Source: Silene conica (lineage: Eukaryota; Streptophyta; Magnoliopsida; Caryophyllales; Caryophyllaceae). Taken from it: a DNA stretch of 64,000 bases. The notes below the pieces were generated by a model, which did no database searches, had not been told where the DNA came from, and saw nothing but the letters and a program-made list of their open reading frames with translations. Both the position numbers and the translations under genes were made by a program. Positions 1-10,480 of the stretch are shown here, one piece after another; within the stretch, counting starts at the first letter, position 1; the number at the start of each line of letters is the position of its first letter. The stretch spans positions 9,483,031 to 9,547,030 of the forward strand of contig CM055311.2 in assembly GCA_029255685.2 (NCBI GenBank). The letters run 5' to 3'.

Positions 1-1665
1 TGAACTTGCAGCGACAATGAGTATAAACTGCAAAATGGGGAAATGTTGGTCCAACTGTCCGAGTTTTGACAAAAAACAAATACCAATTGAGCCATCTTCG
101 ACACTTTAAGGTGAGAAAAAATGTGCACCTGCCATGGTGACATCCCGTAGAAGAAGCTCCGGAGCTCCTCATCCTCCACATCTCTTATTGCGCGAGCATG
201 TGGTGATAGCTTCACAACTTCATCCTGCACTCAGTTATCACTCAGAAATGTATACAAAAAAGAGACCATTGTTACTCAAAGTGTATTACGAGAAGCTTAT
301 GTTTGGGGTCAGTGTCGGAGGGTCATATCCATGTGGCCATGTTTTAGTTTCGAGTAATATTATGAGAGAAATGCATACATCTAATATAAAAAGGAGAGCC
401 ATGATAGGGGGAGTTGCGTATCCAAGTCCTTGAATGACTGCATCGAAGGAGAACTGGAATCCTCCATAGCTATCATTCCCCGTAAGGGAACATATGAAGT
501 TCCCAGCTACAGCCATAGCACCATATATACCTAGTTTCAATGAATCAACCAACCAATCATCAGCATATGGCGGATAATATCCAACACAAACACCACTACA
601 AATCCTATAATTCCAAACGAATAGTCTTGCATGTGACGGATAATATCCGTCCCAAGCCAAAGTCGGATATACTCCTCTCACAATAAAGCAAGTGGGAGGA
701 CAACTAGGAAAATGGGCACAATCCGCCTTCAGCTTGTGACGGATAACGTCCGTCTTCAATGAGAATTTGTGAATTGCAAAGCACCCAAGAATAAATCGAA
801 TACCCAACTCGTCCTTTATACCATATCGAGTAATTTCATGTTCCCTTATTTTGAACCACCAAAAACACATCTAAACATCATCATTTCCTAATTAAACACC
901 ACCCAAACCCATCCCATAACTAACTGTTCTTGTTCTTATTCTTATTCTTAGTGATGAGTATTTTAATCAAAAGACCAACAAACGTGAGAGTAGAAGTTAA
1001 AACAATCCAATCATAGTCGTGTTACCAAACACAAACGGACACCACTCAATCATAATCCAAAACAAAAGAATAAAAATAAAAACACTTTTTATTTTGAAAA
1101 GGTGAGCAATTAAATGAACACAAATTATCATTGAAGACGGAAACTATCCGTTTTACTCACGATGTGTAAGCGGTAATCGAGTGGAACTCAAATGGAGCAC
1201 CCTACTAGACTTCCATTGTGAAAGGTACTGACGGATAGTACCGTGTTCAATGAGACATAGGTGTTAAATGAAATGGAAGACATAATAAGAGAGAGTACCA
1301 ATTCCATAACTAAGGCGAACAACAGCACCAATCTTTTCCCAAACAGGAAAATCAGCAGAAGTAGCAGTAGCATCAGCAACAGCAAAGCTTTGATTAAAAC
1401 TGGTAACCTCCATAGCTGATCCAGTAAACCCTCTTCCACCACCAACACCACCACTACCACCGTCGGGTCTTTCTCCATCACTACTCCTATCTACTGTGGC
1501 CCTCACACTAACAACACTACCTACACCTCTACCATACCTGATTCTCCCTCTACTCCTCAATGACTTCTGTTGGAATAAGTCAAAGCTGAAACACCCAGTG
1601 TTTACAGCCTTAAACGACGTCGTTGGTGGGTGTGGGGCCCTTGATATTAGTGGTAGTGACTCCAT
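1..1665 (-). CDS. BCM: BCM-type thylakoid CPBP/CAAX-protease-like protein, exons 1-4 (gene runs off the left edge)
   Basis: Four exons read cleanly on the minus strand with GT..AG introns: 1299-1665, 379-530, 129-224 and 1-27 (continuing outside). The frame is kept at every junction, giving SYGIG-IYGAMAVAGNF, MALLFILD-DEVVKLSPHAR and YGMSPWQ-FILIVAASS. This matches, from memory, the conserved core of plant BALANCE OF CHLOROPHYLL METABOLISM proteins (Arabidopsis BCM1/BCM2, soybean G). These thylakoid membrane proteins help GUN4 activate Mg-chelatase and destabilise the Mg-dechelatase SGR. Residues 1-80 are Ser/Arg/Gly-rich and lack a fold, as expected for a transit peptide; hydrophobic segments begin at about residue 120. 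The EExxxR metalloprotease-like motif would lie beyond the window. ATG 1665 is preferred over the in-frame ATG at 1731 because a TATA box at 1749-1754 puts transcription start near 1720. No breaks are seen. Which BCM paralog this is cannot be told. Confidence 0.9.
560..1256. repeat. Cluster of short inverted repeats (MITE-like) inside BCM intron 1
   Basis: Intron 1 (531-1298, 768 bp) holds five copies of a palindromic box of the form GACGGATAnnATCCGTC, at about 563-580, 635-651, 738-754, 1135-1151 and 1229-1244. Two inverted pairs are clear. Positions 635-657 pair with 732-754, making a 120-bp hairpin-type unit. Positions 751-770 pair with 1120-1139 with 19 of 20 bases matching. The same box bounds a separate 170-bp element at 43928-44096. 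This is most simply read as nested copies of one nonautonomous DNA transposon family. A superfamily is not assigned because no clean target duplication was found. Confidence 0.6.
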
Positions 1666-1748
1666 TACTATACTTGCATAGCTAAAAATTTTGACAACTA
1701 GGAAGTAATAATGATATTGTAAAGGTAGCAAATAAAAATGGCGATCTG

Positions 1749-1754
1749 TTTATA
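1749..1754 (-). promoter_or_regulatory. Probable TATA box of the BCM gene
   Basis: The minus strand reads CTATAAAC here, 84 bp upstream of the chosen ATG at 1665. That predicts a transcription start near 1720 and a 5' leader of about 55 nt. The call is by motif and spacing only. Confidence 0.5.
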
Positions 1755-1880
1755 GAGTTTAAGAGAGAAAAAGGGACAAAAGTGGGAGTTTGTGGACGTG
1801 TGTTAATGTTGACGACTCCAACTTGTACTTGTAGAGTTGTAGAGTTGTAGTTGTTGTGGTCAAGTCTTACTGTTTGTTTG

Positions 1881-3240
1881 TCTATGGAATGAAAGATGTT
1901 AAGATGTTTAATGTTGTTTTAGAGAGAGATATCTGTGATACCCTATTACTGTTTGACATGTGGAGATAATGTTGCATCTTATTGGATTATCTTATTATAT
2001 AGGCTGATTACCACTGTAATAATATCCATAATCGGAAGCTTAATTACTTTATTTACACCATCCTCAAACAATGTCTCGCTAACTATTTGGGACCTAGTTT
2101 TATCTCTTAATTCCACTTTACATCCTCAAGCGAAAAATCGCAATTTAGGTCACCAACTCAATTATTTTCCACTCTTTAACATAATTGTGTTCTCTACATT
2201 TGTGTCCAACAAATAACACAATGACATGTGAAAGGTTACAAGCCAACCCACCAAAGTCTTGAGGTCACCTTATTTCATAGGAGGTTTATTAACTTTTTTT
2301 CCCTAATGTGACCTAGTTGATGATCTTGTTTGGGGTGGTCTTAAACCACCCTAAACAAGGTCTCGCTAACTAAATCATGACCTACTTTTATCTCTTAATC
2401 TGACCTTATTTAGCTTCACCCTCTTTTACATTCTCAAGTAGAAAGTCGCGACCTAGGATATCAACACGATCATTTTCCACTTTTTAACATAATTGTGTCC
2501 TCTACATTTGTGTCTAACAAATGAAATAACGATGCGTGAAAGGTCACAAGATAGCCCACCTAGGTCATTGGGTGACCTTACTTCATAGAATGTCTTCTTA
2601 ATTTTTCTCTAATGCATGATTAAGGAGACACGCCCTTTTGGTAATCTTAGCTTGCTTAAGAGTGGTCTCATGCTCATTTTTTTTACTTACTTTCAACTTA
2701 TTTTAATTTTACTATGTTCAACTCATTTATTTATTAATTAATTCTTAGTTTGTTTTTTTAGCTAATAGGACTCAAACTGAATGAAAGTGACCTGAACTAA
2801 ACTTAGTAAAGCTGAACTTAATTAAATAAAACTAAAAATAATAGTTAATTTGTGAAAAGATAAATTAATTAGAACTGAATGAAACTAGTGTGAACTAAAA
2901 TGAATGGGCTGAAATTAAGCAACAAAAATAAAGTCTCGTTTCAAGTCAGCTCAGTTGATTTCAACTCGATAAAATTATATCTGATTTAATTTTATCAAAT
3001 TAAATTTAGTCCTTTCAAGATCAGGGCAAAACAAATATACTGAATATAAAAGATTGTTCTATGCCAAGCACTATATAATAATTATTGTTTTGTTGAATAA
3101 TCAATTTCCGTCTATGGAAGATGTTTAGATGTTTAATGTTTTAGAGAGAGAGATCTATGACACCCTATCATTCTTTCACATCTGGAGATAATGTTGCATC
3201 TTATTGGATTATTTGATTACGAGTATTATAATATCCATAT
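1881..3240. repeat. Diverged direct repeat pair (1881-2030 and 3111-3240)
   Basis: Both copies share, in order, TCTATGGAA, GATGTTTAATGTT, TTAGAGAGAGA, GACATGTGGAGATAATGTTGCATC (second copy with CACATCTGGAG) and ATAATATCCAT. They are about 80-85% alike by eye and lie 1.2 kb apart. They enclose the tandem duplication at 2056-2622. No coding potential is seen. Confidence 0.6.
2056..2622. repeat. Old tandem duplication, units about 260-280 bp (2056-2315 and 2344-2622)
   Basis: Each unit runs through the same landmarks: GTCTCGCTAAC, TTTTATCTCTTAAT, a CTCAAG...AAA..CGC stretch, TTTTCCACT, TAACATAATTGTGT, CTCTACATTTGTGTC and a final GACCTTA/CACCTTA TTTCATAG. Identity looks near 75-80%, so the duplication is old. 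It sits upstream of the BCM promoter. The 93-residue open frame in unit 1 is not preserved in unit 2, so it is not called a gene. Confidence 0.65.
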
Positions 3241-3346
3241 TGACAGAGGTTAATTATTTAATTTAGCCCCTATTTTTTAACAAGTTGATATCTCATTTTT
3301 GTACTACTCTTATAAACAAACAATTGAATTTTCATATATATATAAA
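2623..3346. other. AT-rich noncoding stretch
   Basis: Apart from the second member of the direct repeat at 3111-3240, nothing beyond A/T-rich low-complexity sequence is recognised. There are many GAACTNAA-type short runs near 2760-2930 but no clear period. Confidence 0.4.
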
Positions 3347-3379
3347 CTAGTGGAACACTCGGTAAAATTCACGGGGTTG
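3347..3379 (-). mobile_element. Possible degraded Helitron 3' terminus
   Basis: Read on the minus strand this is an imperfect GC-containing hairpin (CCCCGTGAATTTTACCGAG) followed about 8 nt later by CTAG and then T. That is the layout of a Helitron 3' end inserted at an A/T dinucleotide. The stem has mismatches and no 5' TC end was located, so the call is tentative. A much better example lies at 52178-52205. Confidence 0.3.
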
Positions 3380-4525
3380 TTTATTTTTTACTTTTAAAGA
3401 AAAAGATCAATTAAATTTATTAGATAATCCAATAACGTATTTGATGTATCTGAAAAGACTCTAATAAAATTAAATGAAAAAGTAAATATAGAATAAAATA
3501 AATAGGAACTTCTATAACTAAAAACTTGAAAAAAAAGTTAAAGAAAAAAAACAGCAAAAATGGTCTATATAAAATTATGCATTATTTAAATATATTAACT
3601 TTGGTATCAGAAAAATTTAATTGATATGGCAGTCAGGTGTAAGTGTAGTTGGAAACTTAAATTCCAATAGATGAAATAAATTGTACTAAAAAATTCATTA
3701 AGTCTTAATATTTTTTTTCAATTGTTTTATTAAAGGCTTGCTTAATGTAGACAGTGATATTACGAAAAAAAACAAAATGTTAAAAATTGATAGTTACTTC
3801 TGTGATATTAAAAATGATCGGCTTCTTAGTTGTAGATATGTAAAAGTTTCGTAGTTAGATTAGTTACATCACATGCTTATAATTAAAAATTTGACGTCAA
3901 ATTGAAAAGAAAAAAGAAAACAAATAAAAGTCTAACATTAAGTAATTAGAAAAAAATCAAATATAAACTACTATAGCCTAAGATATGAAAACACAAAAGT
4001 CTAGAATAATTTCATAATTTCTCGAAAATCTCCTTGTAAACAACATTAGTTGTTGTAGTACACGTACACATGTCATTGTCTTCATCTAATGTGTATTTCA
4101 CTAATATGTTATTTCATCTAGTATGTGTGTTTCACTAATATGTTGTTTCACAAAATAGTTCGTTATTTCGTGTAATTTTATACGTTTTTTTTATTATATT
4201 TTATTTCATACAAATCGTGTGTTTCACTAATATGTTGTTTCAATTATAAAAATTGAGCCCAAAAAAAGAACTATAAAAATTAGGAATACAGTTTATACTA
4301 TTAATTCAAATTGTGTTGCCTTGATTATAAAAATAAAATATCAGATAAAAAAAGCATGATAAAAATGAAGAAAAAAGATAAAAAGCGAAGAATGGACGAA
4401 AAGGAAAAGAAAGCGTCAATCATAATGAAAAAGATAACAATTGTTTAAGCTACGCGACAAAGTTCAACAATCCATATGATCAAACAAAATAAAAAGGTCT
4501 ATTGCAAAAACAACCCTTCACAAAA
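3380..4525. other. AT-rich gap with a short repeated motif
   Basis: No gene is seen. Three copies of a motif like TTTCACTAATATGTTGTTTCA occur at about 4095, 4130 and 4222. The stretch ends at the LINE-A target duplication. Confidence 0.4.
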
Positions 4526-4539
4526 TACTTCATAACATT
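4526..4539. repeat. LINE-A target site duplication, 3' side
   Basis: TACTTCATAACATT here is repeated exactly at 17625-17638, on the other side of LINE-A. It lies directly next to the T-run that is the LINE poly(A) tail on the minus strand. A 14-bp duplication is typical of target-primed reverse transcription. Confidence 0.9.
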
Positions 4540-4613
4540 TTTTTTTTGGTGAAAGGTAAAAATTATATTAAGGTAACAAAATGTAGGAGATGAACATCTC
4601 CCTTACAAAAAAC

Positions 4614-7600
4614 TTACATCATCAAGCTATCTATCCAGACCTTATCTCGATGAGGGATACGGTCTTTACAACGAATATCAATTTTAACTTTAATCTCATC
4701 CTTAATGAGCTTGAACAGAGCAGCTGGGGTAAGCATTGTGAATTCTACTCGAGCCTTATTCCGTTGTATCCAAATGTGATAAATTGCAGCATTCATAATG
4801 CCATTGATCAATCCTCTTTTCAATTTTGATCCGCGTCTGATAGAACGCCAGTCATTCACTTGCGTATGTGGCACCTTCAATTTTGTCCACTCCTTAATGA
4901 GCTCCAGGACCAGATTGCTATAAGAACAGACGAAAAATAAGTGTGATATCTGTTCCAAAGCATTACCACAGAGACATCAGATTGCATCAGAGGTAATGCC
5001 AAACCGAAAAAGTTTGTCTTTCGTGTTCAGTGCTCCGTGTTGGTACAGCCAATTCACCACCATATGCTTCTTAGTAGTCCAAGTATTCCAGACCATTGCT
5101 GGCCATTGTAACTCAGGGCTTTGATTCCTCATCTGCTCATACGCCTTCCTGATCGAATAAGGTTGATTATTGTCTACAATGTCAGTCAGAATAGGCTGCA
5201 TATTGCTCTTAAGTTTGCAAATCTTTTTCCAGGTCCACGACACATCAAGAGGAGGTTCATACTCTTTCCACTCCTTGCCTTTGAGGTACGTATGACTAAC
5301 CCATTGCACCCATAACTTCTCTGGTTTAGCATGTATCCACCAAGCAAGTTTCCCCACTGCTGCTTTATTCCATATTAAGTCATTCTTTATGCCTAAACCC
5401 CCTTCCTTAGTAGGTCTACAAACTTTCTCCCAAGCCACATGTGGTGCTCTTTTATAATCCACTCCTTCATCCCATAAGAAGTTCCTGCAAAGCGCTTCTA
5501 GATTATGAATCACAGAGGATGGCAGAATGAAGATTTGGGCCCAATAGTTATGAATGGTTTTGAGAACTGCTTTGATCAGCACAAGCCTACCAGCATATGA
5601 CAGCTTCCTTGCCCCTATTGCTCGAATTCTTTCCATAATCTTGTCAATAATTGGTTTGCAATCCTTTTCATTCAATTTTGTTGGCTTAATAGGCACCGGT
5701 ATCTGAAAGGGAAAGTCCCTTCAGCACAACCAGCCACTTGAAAAATGGCATCCTTCACCCCTTGTTGAACTCCATTAAAGTAGACATTTGTCTTCCCTGG
5801 GCTCATTTTCAATCCTGATGCTAAGGAGAATGTAGCAAAAGTTCTAAGCAAAATCATAATGGAATTCACATCCCCTTTGCTAAATAATAATAAATCATCT
5901 GCAAACATCAGGTGGGACAATTTCATAGGACTACACAAAGGGTGGAATTTGAAGCTCATTGTCTGTGTAGTATGATGTAGTAATCTGGAAAGGTATTCCA
6001 TACAGATTGTGAATAAGAGAGGGGATAAAGGATCTCCCTGTCTAAGTCCTCTCTTACCTGGAAAGAACCCAAATGTGTCTCCATTGAGGCAAAGAGAAAA
6101 GGAAGTTGATGTAACACATTCCATTATAAGTTGGCTGAATCCTTGAGGGATCTGAAGGGCATTCATCATTTGCAGTAGAAAATCCCATTCAATGGTGTCA
6201 TATGCCTTTCGCAAGTCGATTTTGAACATGCATCTAGGAGAGACTGTCTTCCTCCCATACAATCTAATTAGGTCTTGACAAATGAGAATGTTTTCCAAGA
6301 TGCTTCTGCCTTGTATAAATCCCCCTTGAGTGGGTGATATTATATCAGGAAGGATCCTAGCCAATCTCTTGCAAAGTAGTTTAGAGATGATCTTATAAGC
6401 AATGTTGCAGCAAGAGATTGGTCTAAACTGAGCTACATTCTGAGGCTGCTGCACTTTAGGGATAAGAGTTATATTAGTGGCATTCATTTGCTTAAGGAGC
6501 TTGCCTGTGTTAAAGAATTCATGCACTGCAGCATACACATCCTCCTTTATATGCTCCCAACTTGCTTTGAAAAATTGACTCGTGTACCCATCTGGCCCTG
6601 GAGCCTTCTCATTTGGGATGCTAAAAAGCACCTCTTTAATTTCATCATTGCTTATTGGCTGCATTAACATTTCAGAATGCGCACTGGTACACACTTTCCC
6701 CTGCTGCACTATCTGCTGAGCCACTGGCACAGTGGCCACACTGGTCCCCAGAAGTCCCTGGTAGAAAGATAAGAAACTGTGTTTAATGTCATCCAGATTC
6801 TGATGCATAACCCCAACACTGTCCTCTATTTGGTACACAGTGTTTTGCCTCCTTCTAGCCCTCAACAGTCCATGAAAGTAACTTGTGTTAGCATCTCCTT
6901 CCTGTAACCAATGCGCTTTAGCTTTCTGCTTCAAAAAAATGTATAGTTGTTTATTCAGTAGGCTAAAACGTTCATGTGCCTCGTATTCCTGCTGCATTAA
7001 GTGGGGGTCACCTGGCTTCAAAATAAGATCTTGCTGATACTGGTGTAGTTGCAGTCTGGCCATCTCAGTGGCATTTTCAATGTCGACACACTTCACTTTG
7101 TTCAATTCTTTCAAAGGCTGCTTCATGGCTTTCAACTTATGCACTAATAAATACATACTAGTCCCATATACATTCGTTTTCCAGTTCTGATTCACCACCT
7201 GCTGGAAGTCCTTAGCTTCACACCACATGTTCTGAAATTTAAACGGTCTGTTCTGCTTGTCATTATGTGTGCCATTACTTAGTATGCAAGGGTTGTGATC
7301 AAAGTATCCTTCAGGGATGTAATTAGCTTGCATATTAGGTAGCAGCATATCCCATTCTGTATTAGTGAAAACTCTATCCAATCTGGAGTAAACCCTATCT
7401 GCTGGTTGTTGTTTATTAGTCCATGTAAAAACTGCACCAACTGTGGGACACTCAGCAAGTTCACAGTAAGATATACATTCTTGAAAAGGAAGAGCTTCTG
7501 CTACATTGAACCCACCCCCTAGTCTCTCCTCTGCTTGCATGACACAGTTGAAATCTCCACCTACTGCCCATGCTCCTTGCATACCATCTGCTAATCGAGC

Positions 7601-7969
7601 AAGATTAGCCCAAAGAGGTTCCCTTTCCGCAATTCCATTGAAGGCATAGACCATGGTAATCTGAAAATTATGCTGGCTTGGTAAATGCTGTACAGCTAAA
7701 TGGATATATTGGGGGTCATATTCCAGGAAATCCACATAAAATTCATCAGGGTTCCAACCAATCCATATACGCCCACCAGGATGAGTGTGAGTGTTTGAAC
7801 TAATACTCCAATTGTGAAAAATAGCCATAGCTTGATGATGATTTTTTGGTTTTATTTTAGTTTCTAAGAGAGCAAATAAACCTACCTTATTCTGCAAAAG
7901 CAATTTATTTATATCACGTTGCTTCTGCTCCCTATTCATACCTCTAATATTCCATATTCCAATATTCAT
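4614..7969 (-). pseudogene. LINE-A ORF2: endonuclease-reverse transcriptase, two lesions
   Basis: The APE-type endonuclease spans residues 1 to about 230 (MNIGIWNIRGMN, the GGDFN motif, SRLDR, FDHNP). The reverse transcriptase spans about 430-700, with APGPDGYTS, FKIDLRKAYDTIEW, GLRQGDPLSP and the catalytic FADD. The C-terminal RNase-H-less region ends in a zf-RVT-like segment. The frame is lost near 5697, where the usual PFKYLGVP-type motif is garbled and reading continues in another frame as PIKPTKLNEKD. An in-frame TGA interrupts the zf-RVT part just before CLCGNALEQ (near 4978). Everything else is open, so two changes inactivated an otherwise complete ORF2. The start is the ATG of the ATGA overlap with ORF1. 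Confidence 0.9.
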
Positions 7970-9168
7970 GGAGCAAGATTTGGAATTCGTACCCTTGATA
8001 TTGCCTTTGGACTGCTAGCCTCACCTGTAACCATGGCTTTATATGTTGGGCTAGTAGGCTGTCCATCTGTATTAACCATAAACGATCTGGGCATACCAAA
8101 TTCTGGTTCACTGTCATCTGTATTGAGCTGTTCCATCTCTACATTAGGCTTAGTAGCAGTCATAGCAGTGGTGGCTGTCTCCTGACCAGCAGATAAGAGA
8201 GGTGGTCTAGCAACTGAAACAGTGCCCACCTTCCTTCTCCATACCTGATGGGGTTTAGGCTGTTGTCCCAAAATCCTTCTGCATTTAACCTCAGAATGTC
8301 CAACAATGTTACATTTAGAGCATCTATTAGGTGTCCATTCGTACTCAACTCGGAGATCAATAATTGTGCCCTTCTCATCTTTCACTCGTATTGTCTCTGG
8401 GAATTTTTGACCCACCTGCACCTCAGTCAAGACACGAGCAAAACCCAATTTAGTTCTTTTTTCAGTAGCATCATCTCTTTTTAAGAACTTTCCAACTCTC
8501 CCTACAATTTTTGGGATGTTGGCTCCCCAAAGTTTGAGAGGCAATTTATGCAATCGTATCCATGTGGGGACAGTCTTGACATCCTCCTTCTCCAAGTCAA
8601 TGTCAGGAATCCATTTCTTAATAATTACTGGCTTGCTGTCGAACATATACATTCCCGCTGCAAGCACTGCATCCTGCATTGCTTGTGTCTGAAATCTCAC
8701 CACAAATACTCCATTAGGGAGAAAAGATATGGATGCAATGCTATGATGTTTCCATATTCGTTTGAGGTATCCTTCAAAAACTGGCCATGGGGGGTTTGCA
8801 CCAATGACAAACCCATACACAACAAATTTCCAATATTCTAATTCTGATTGCACGTCCTCCTCTGTTATTGTGATGATATCATTGTCATCCTCCACAATAT
8901 CAATAATTTTCCTACCATGTCTATCAAACCAATCCCCCATATTATCCTCCGAGTTTTGTGAGTTCACCTGATCTGTATTCTCTTTGTCAGCATACTCATT
9001 GAAATCAAAAGGAGCCACCCCTGCAATGGATGACATGCTACCAAACTTGCTTGCTTCCTCTACATCTGGTCCTTTTTTCGATTGTTCCTGTCTATCACGC
9101 TCCTTGTTCTTCATAGATTTCCTATTAGTGATGTTTCGTAGTGATGAAGGAGAAAATTCCATAGCCAA
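7966..9168 (-). CDS. LINE-A ORF1: DUF4283 / zinc-knuckle nucleic-acid-binding protein
   Basis: The open frame has 400 codons. Residues 1-95 are polar and low in complexity. A DUF4283-type domain follows, from about residue 100 to 270, with conserved pieces ELEYWKFVVYGFVIGANPPW, SISFLPNGVFVVRF, PTWIRLHKLPLKLWG and LGFARVL. Next comes one zinc knuckle of the CX2CX4HX4C form (CSKCNIVGHSEVKC). Plant LINE ORF1 proteins of this type bind the element RNA in the ribonucleoprotein. The stop codon overlaps the ORF2 start in an ATGA (7969-7966). LINE-B carries a homologous but damaged ORF1 at 45178-46394. The start at 9168 lies 20 bp from the Copia-1 insertion, so the ORF is separated from its own leader. 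Confidence 0.9.
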   Translation of the reverse strand: MAMEFSPSSLRNITNRKSMKNKERDRQEQSKKGPDVEEASKFGSMSSIAGVAPFDFNEYADKENTDQVNSQNSEDNMGDWFDRHGRKIIDIVEDDNDIITITEEDVQSELEYWKFVVYGFVIGANPPWPVFEGYLKRIWKHHSIASISFLPNGVFVVRFQTQAMQDAVLAAGMYMFDSKPVIIKKWIPDIDLEKEDVKTVPTWIRLHKLPLKLWGANIPKIVGRVGKFLKRDDATEKRTKLGFARVLTEVQVGQKFPETIRVKDEKGTIIDLRVEYEWTPNRCSKCNIVGHSEVKCRRILGQQPKPHQVWRRKVGTVSVARPPLLSAGQETATTAMTATKPNVEMEQLNTDDSEPEFGMPRSFMVNTDGQPTSPTYKAMVTGEASSPKAISRVRIPNLAP

Positions 9169-9169
9169 T

Positions 9170-9186
9170 GTGCACAGGATTTTCTA
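9170..9186. repeat. 17-bp direct repeat flanking Copia-1, left copy
   Basis: GTGCACAGGATTTTCTA is repeated exactly at 17522-17538. Both copies are LINE-A 5' UTR sequence, so this length of host DNA was duplicated when Copia-1 arrived. Four extra bases (CAAA) lie between the 3' LTR and the right copy. Confidence 0.85.
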
Positions 9187-9187
9187 G

Positions 9188-10155
9188 ATGACTTATTAAA
9201 TCTCTTTAAGGATCACAAGGGCATACTTTTGTATTATTACCAGTTGATCCACGTTTATCAATAACGGTTGGCTTGCTAGATAAGTTTGACGTTATTGTCA
9301 TACGGATGGCGGTGATCAACTGGTCCCTATACGTCATACCTATAGGACACGTTTGAGAGATGTGAAGGTATGAAAATACAATCACATTTATGCCGGATAT
9401 GACTAAACAGTTAGTCAGAGGTATTGACTATTAAATTAGTCAATAAGATGTTGAGATTATTATTTAATACGGATTAAATAATTTTAGCTAATACGGATTA
9501 CATGTTTAATTCGTAAATTAAATATAAACGGTTATATATTTAATTAAATATTGTATTCGCGAATTAATATAAACAGTTATATTAATTTGGGTAATTATAC
9601 AATATCGTATTTTGTCAGACCATTATTAATATATCGACTGTATTGATATCTGATAACATGTTATGATTTATAATTAAAATCCCGCGAATAACTTATAGCT
9701 AAATGGGTCGAATCATGAATTAGAATAAGGTAAGAGTGGAAAGCCCACCCTCACCCTATTCAAATATTTCGGCCTAGTGTAGTATATAAGGAGGAGACTT
9801 CTCCTTATGTCAAACACTGTTGTTGCACTGACTAAATAATTCTCAAGGAAAAATTAGGGTTTTGAGAGCTTTCTTCTCCCAAAACCTCAGATCTCACATC
9901 TAAAACCTAAATAGCTCTCCCAATATTGCAAGGCAGTTGGAGAGGATTTCTAGCACACGCGGCCACGTCTCATTCTAAGTCTTGGGTGCAAGTTATAGGA
10001 GGGAATTTGTGTTAATTCCTGTTCTTAGGCCTTTCGCACAAGGACTAAAGGTTGTACTTCTTTTCTTATCCTTTTAATCTTATGACTATAAACACAACTG
10101 TATTTTTCATTATAATCCTGCAAGTTTAGGGTGAATACATGCTTTATTCCCCACA
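9188..10155 (+). repeat. Copia-1 5' LTR
   Basis: This matches 16549-17517 almost perfectly. A TATA-like TATATAAGG at 9783-9791 marks the likely promoter. The LTR ends in CCCCACA just before the primer binding site. Confidence 0.92.
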
Positions 10156-10157
10156 AG

Positions 10158-10170
10158 TGGTATCAGAGCC
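10158..10170 (+). other. Copia-1 primer binding site
   Basis: TGGTATCAGAGCC lies two bases after the 5' LTR and is complementary to the 3' end of plant initiator Met-tRNA, the standard Copia primer. Confidence 0.9.
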
Positions 10171-10237
10171 AGGCCATGAAAATTTTACCTTTGTGTTTTT
10201 TCGTAAGTTTTAAAACCTGAAAAATCGTCTTCTGCCG

Positions 10238-10480
10238 CTAAGTCGGTCGATCGACTCCCCGTTGCGGTCGGTCGACCGCCTCCTGCGTGTTTTTCTGTTT
10301 CGACAGTTTATCTTTTGTGAGAAATCGTGTTCAGAAACTCGGTTTCGTGTTTTGTGGTCGGTCGACCTGTTTTTCGGGTCGGTCGACCATTCTGCTTTAA
10401 AAAAAAAAAAAAATATTTTTTTTTTCGTCAGGTGGTCGGTAGACCTGTTTTTTGGGTCGGTAGACCACCCCTGTAACAGA
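10238..10480 (+). repeat. Array of GGTCGGTCGACC-type palindromic motifs in the Copia-1 leader
   Basis: Five or six copies or close variants of GGTCGGTCGACC or GGTCGGTAGACC occur in about 240 bp, with an A-run/T-run between the pairs. The Copia-2 leader keeps the same kind of motif on the opposite strand at 34385-34500 and 34725-34760. The motif is self-complementary at its core, so the leader RNA could fold there. Its role is not known. Confidence 0.75.

Noticed and set aside
286-870. A 194-residue open reading on the minus strand
   Set aside because: Only 379-530 is real exon (BCM exon 2). Both ends run into introns, as shown by the AG and GT signals and by the family match.
1935-2216. A 93-residue open reading on the plus strand
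   Set aside because: It overlaps the first unit of a tandem duplication and is not kept open in the second unit.
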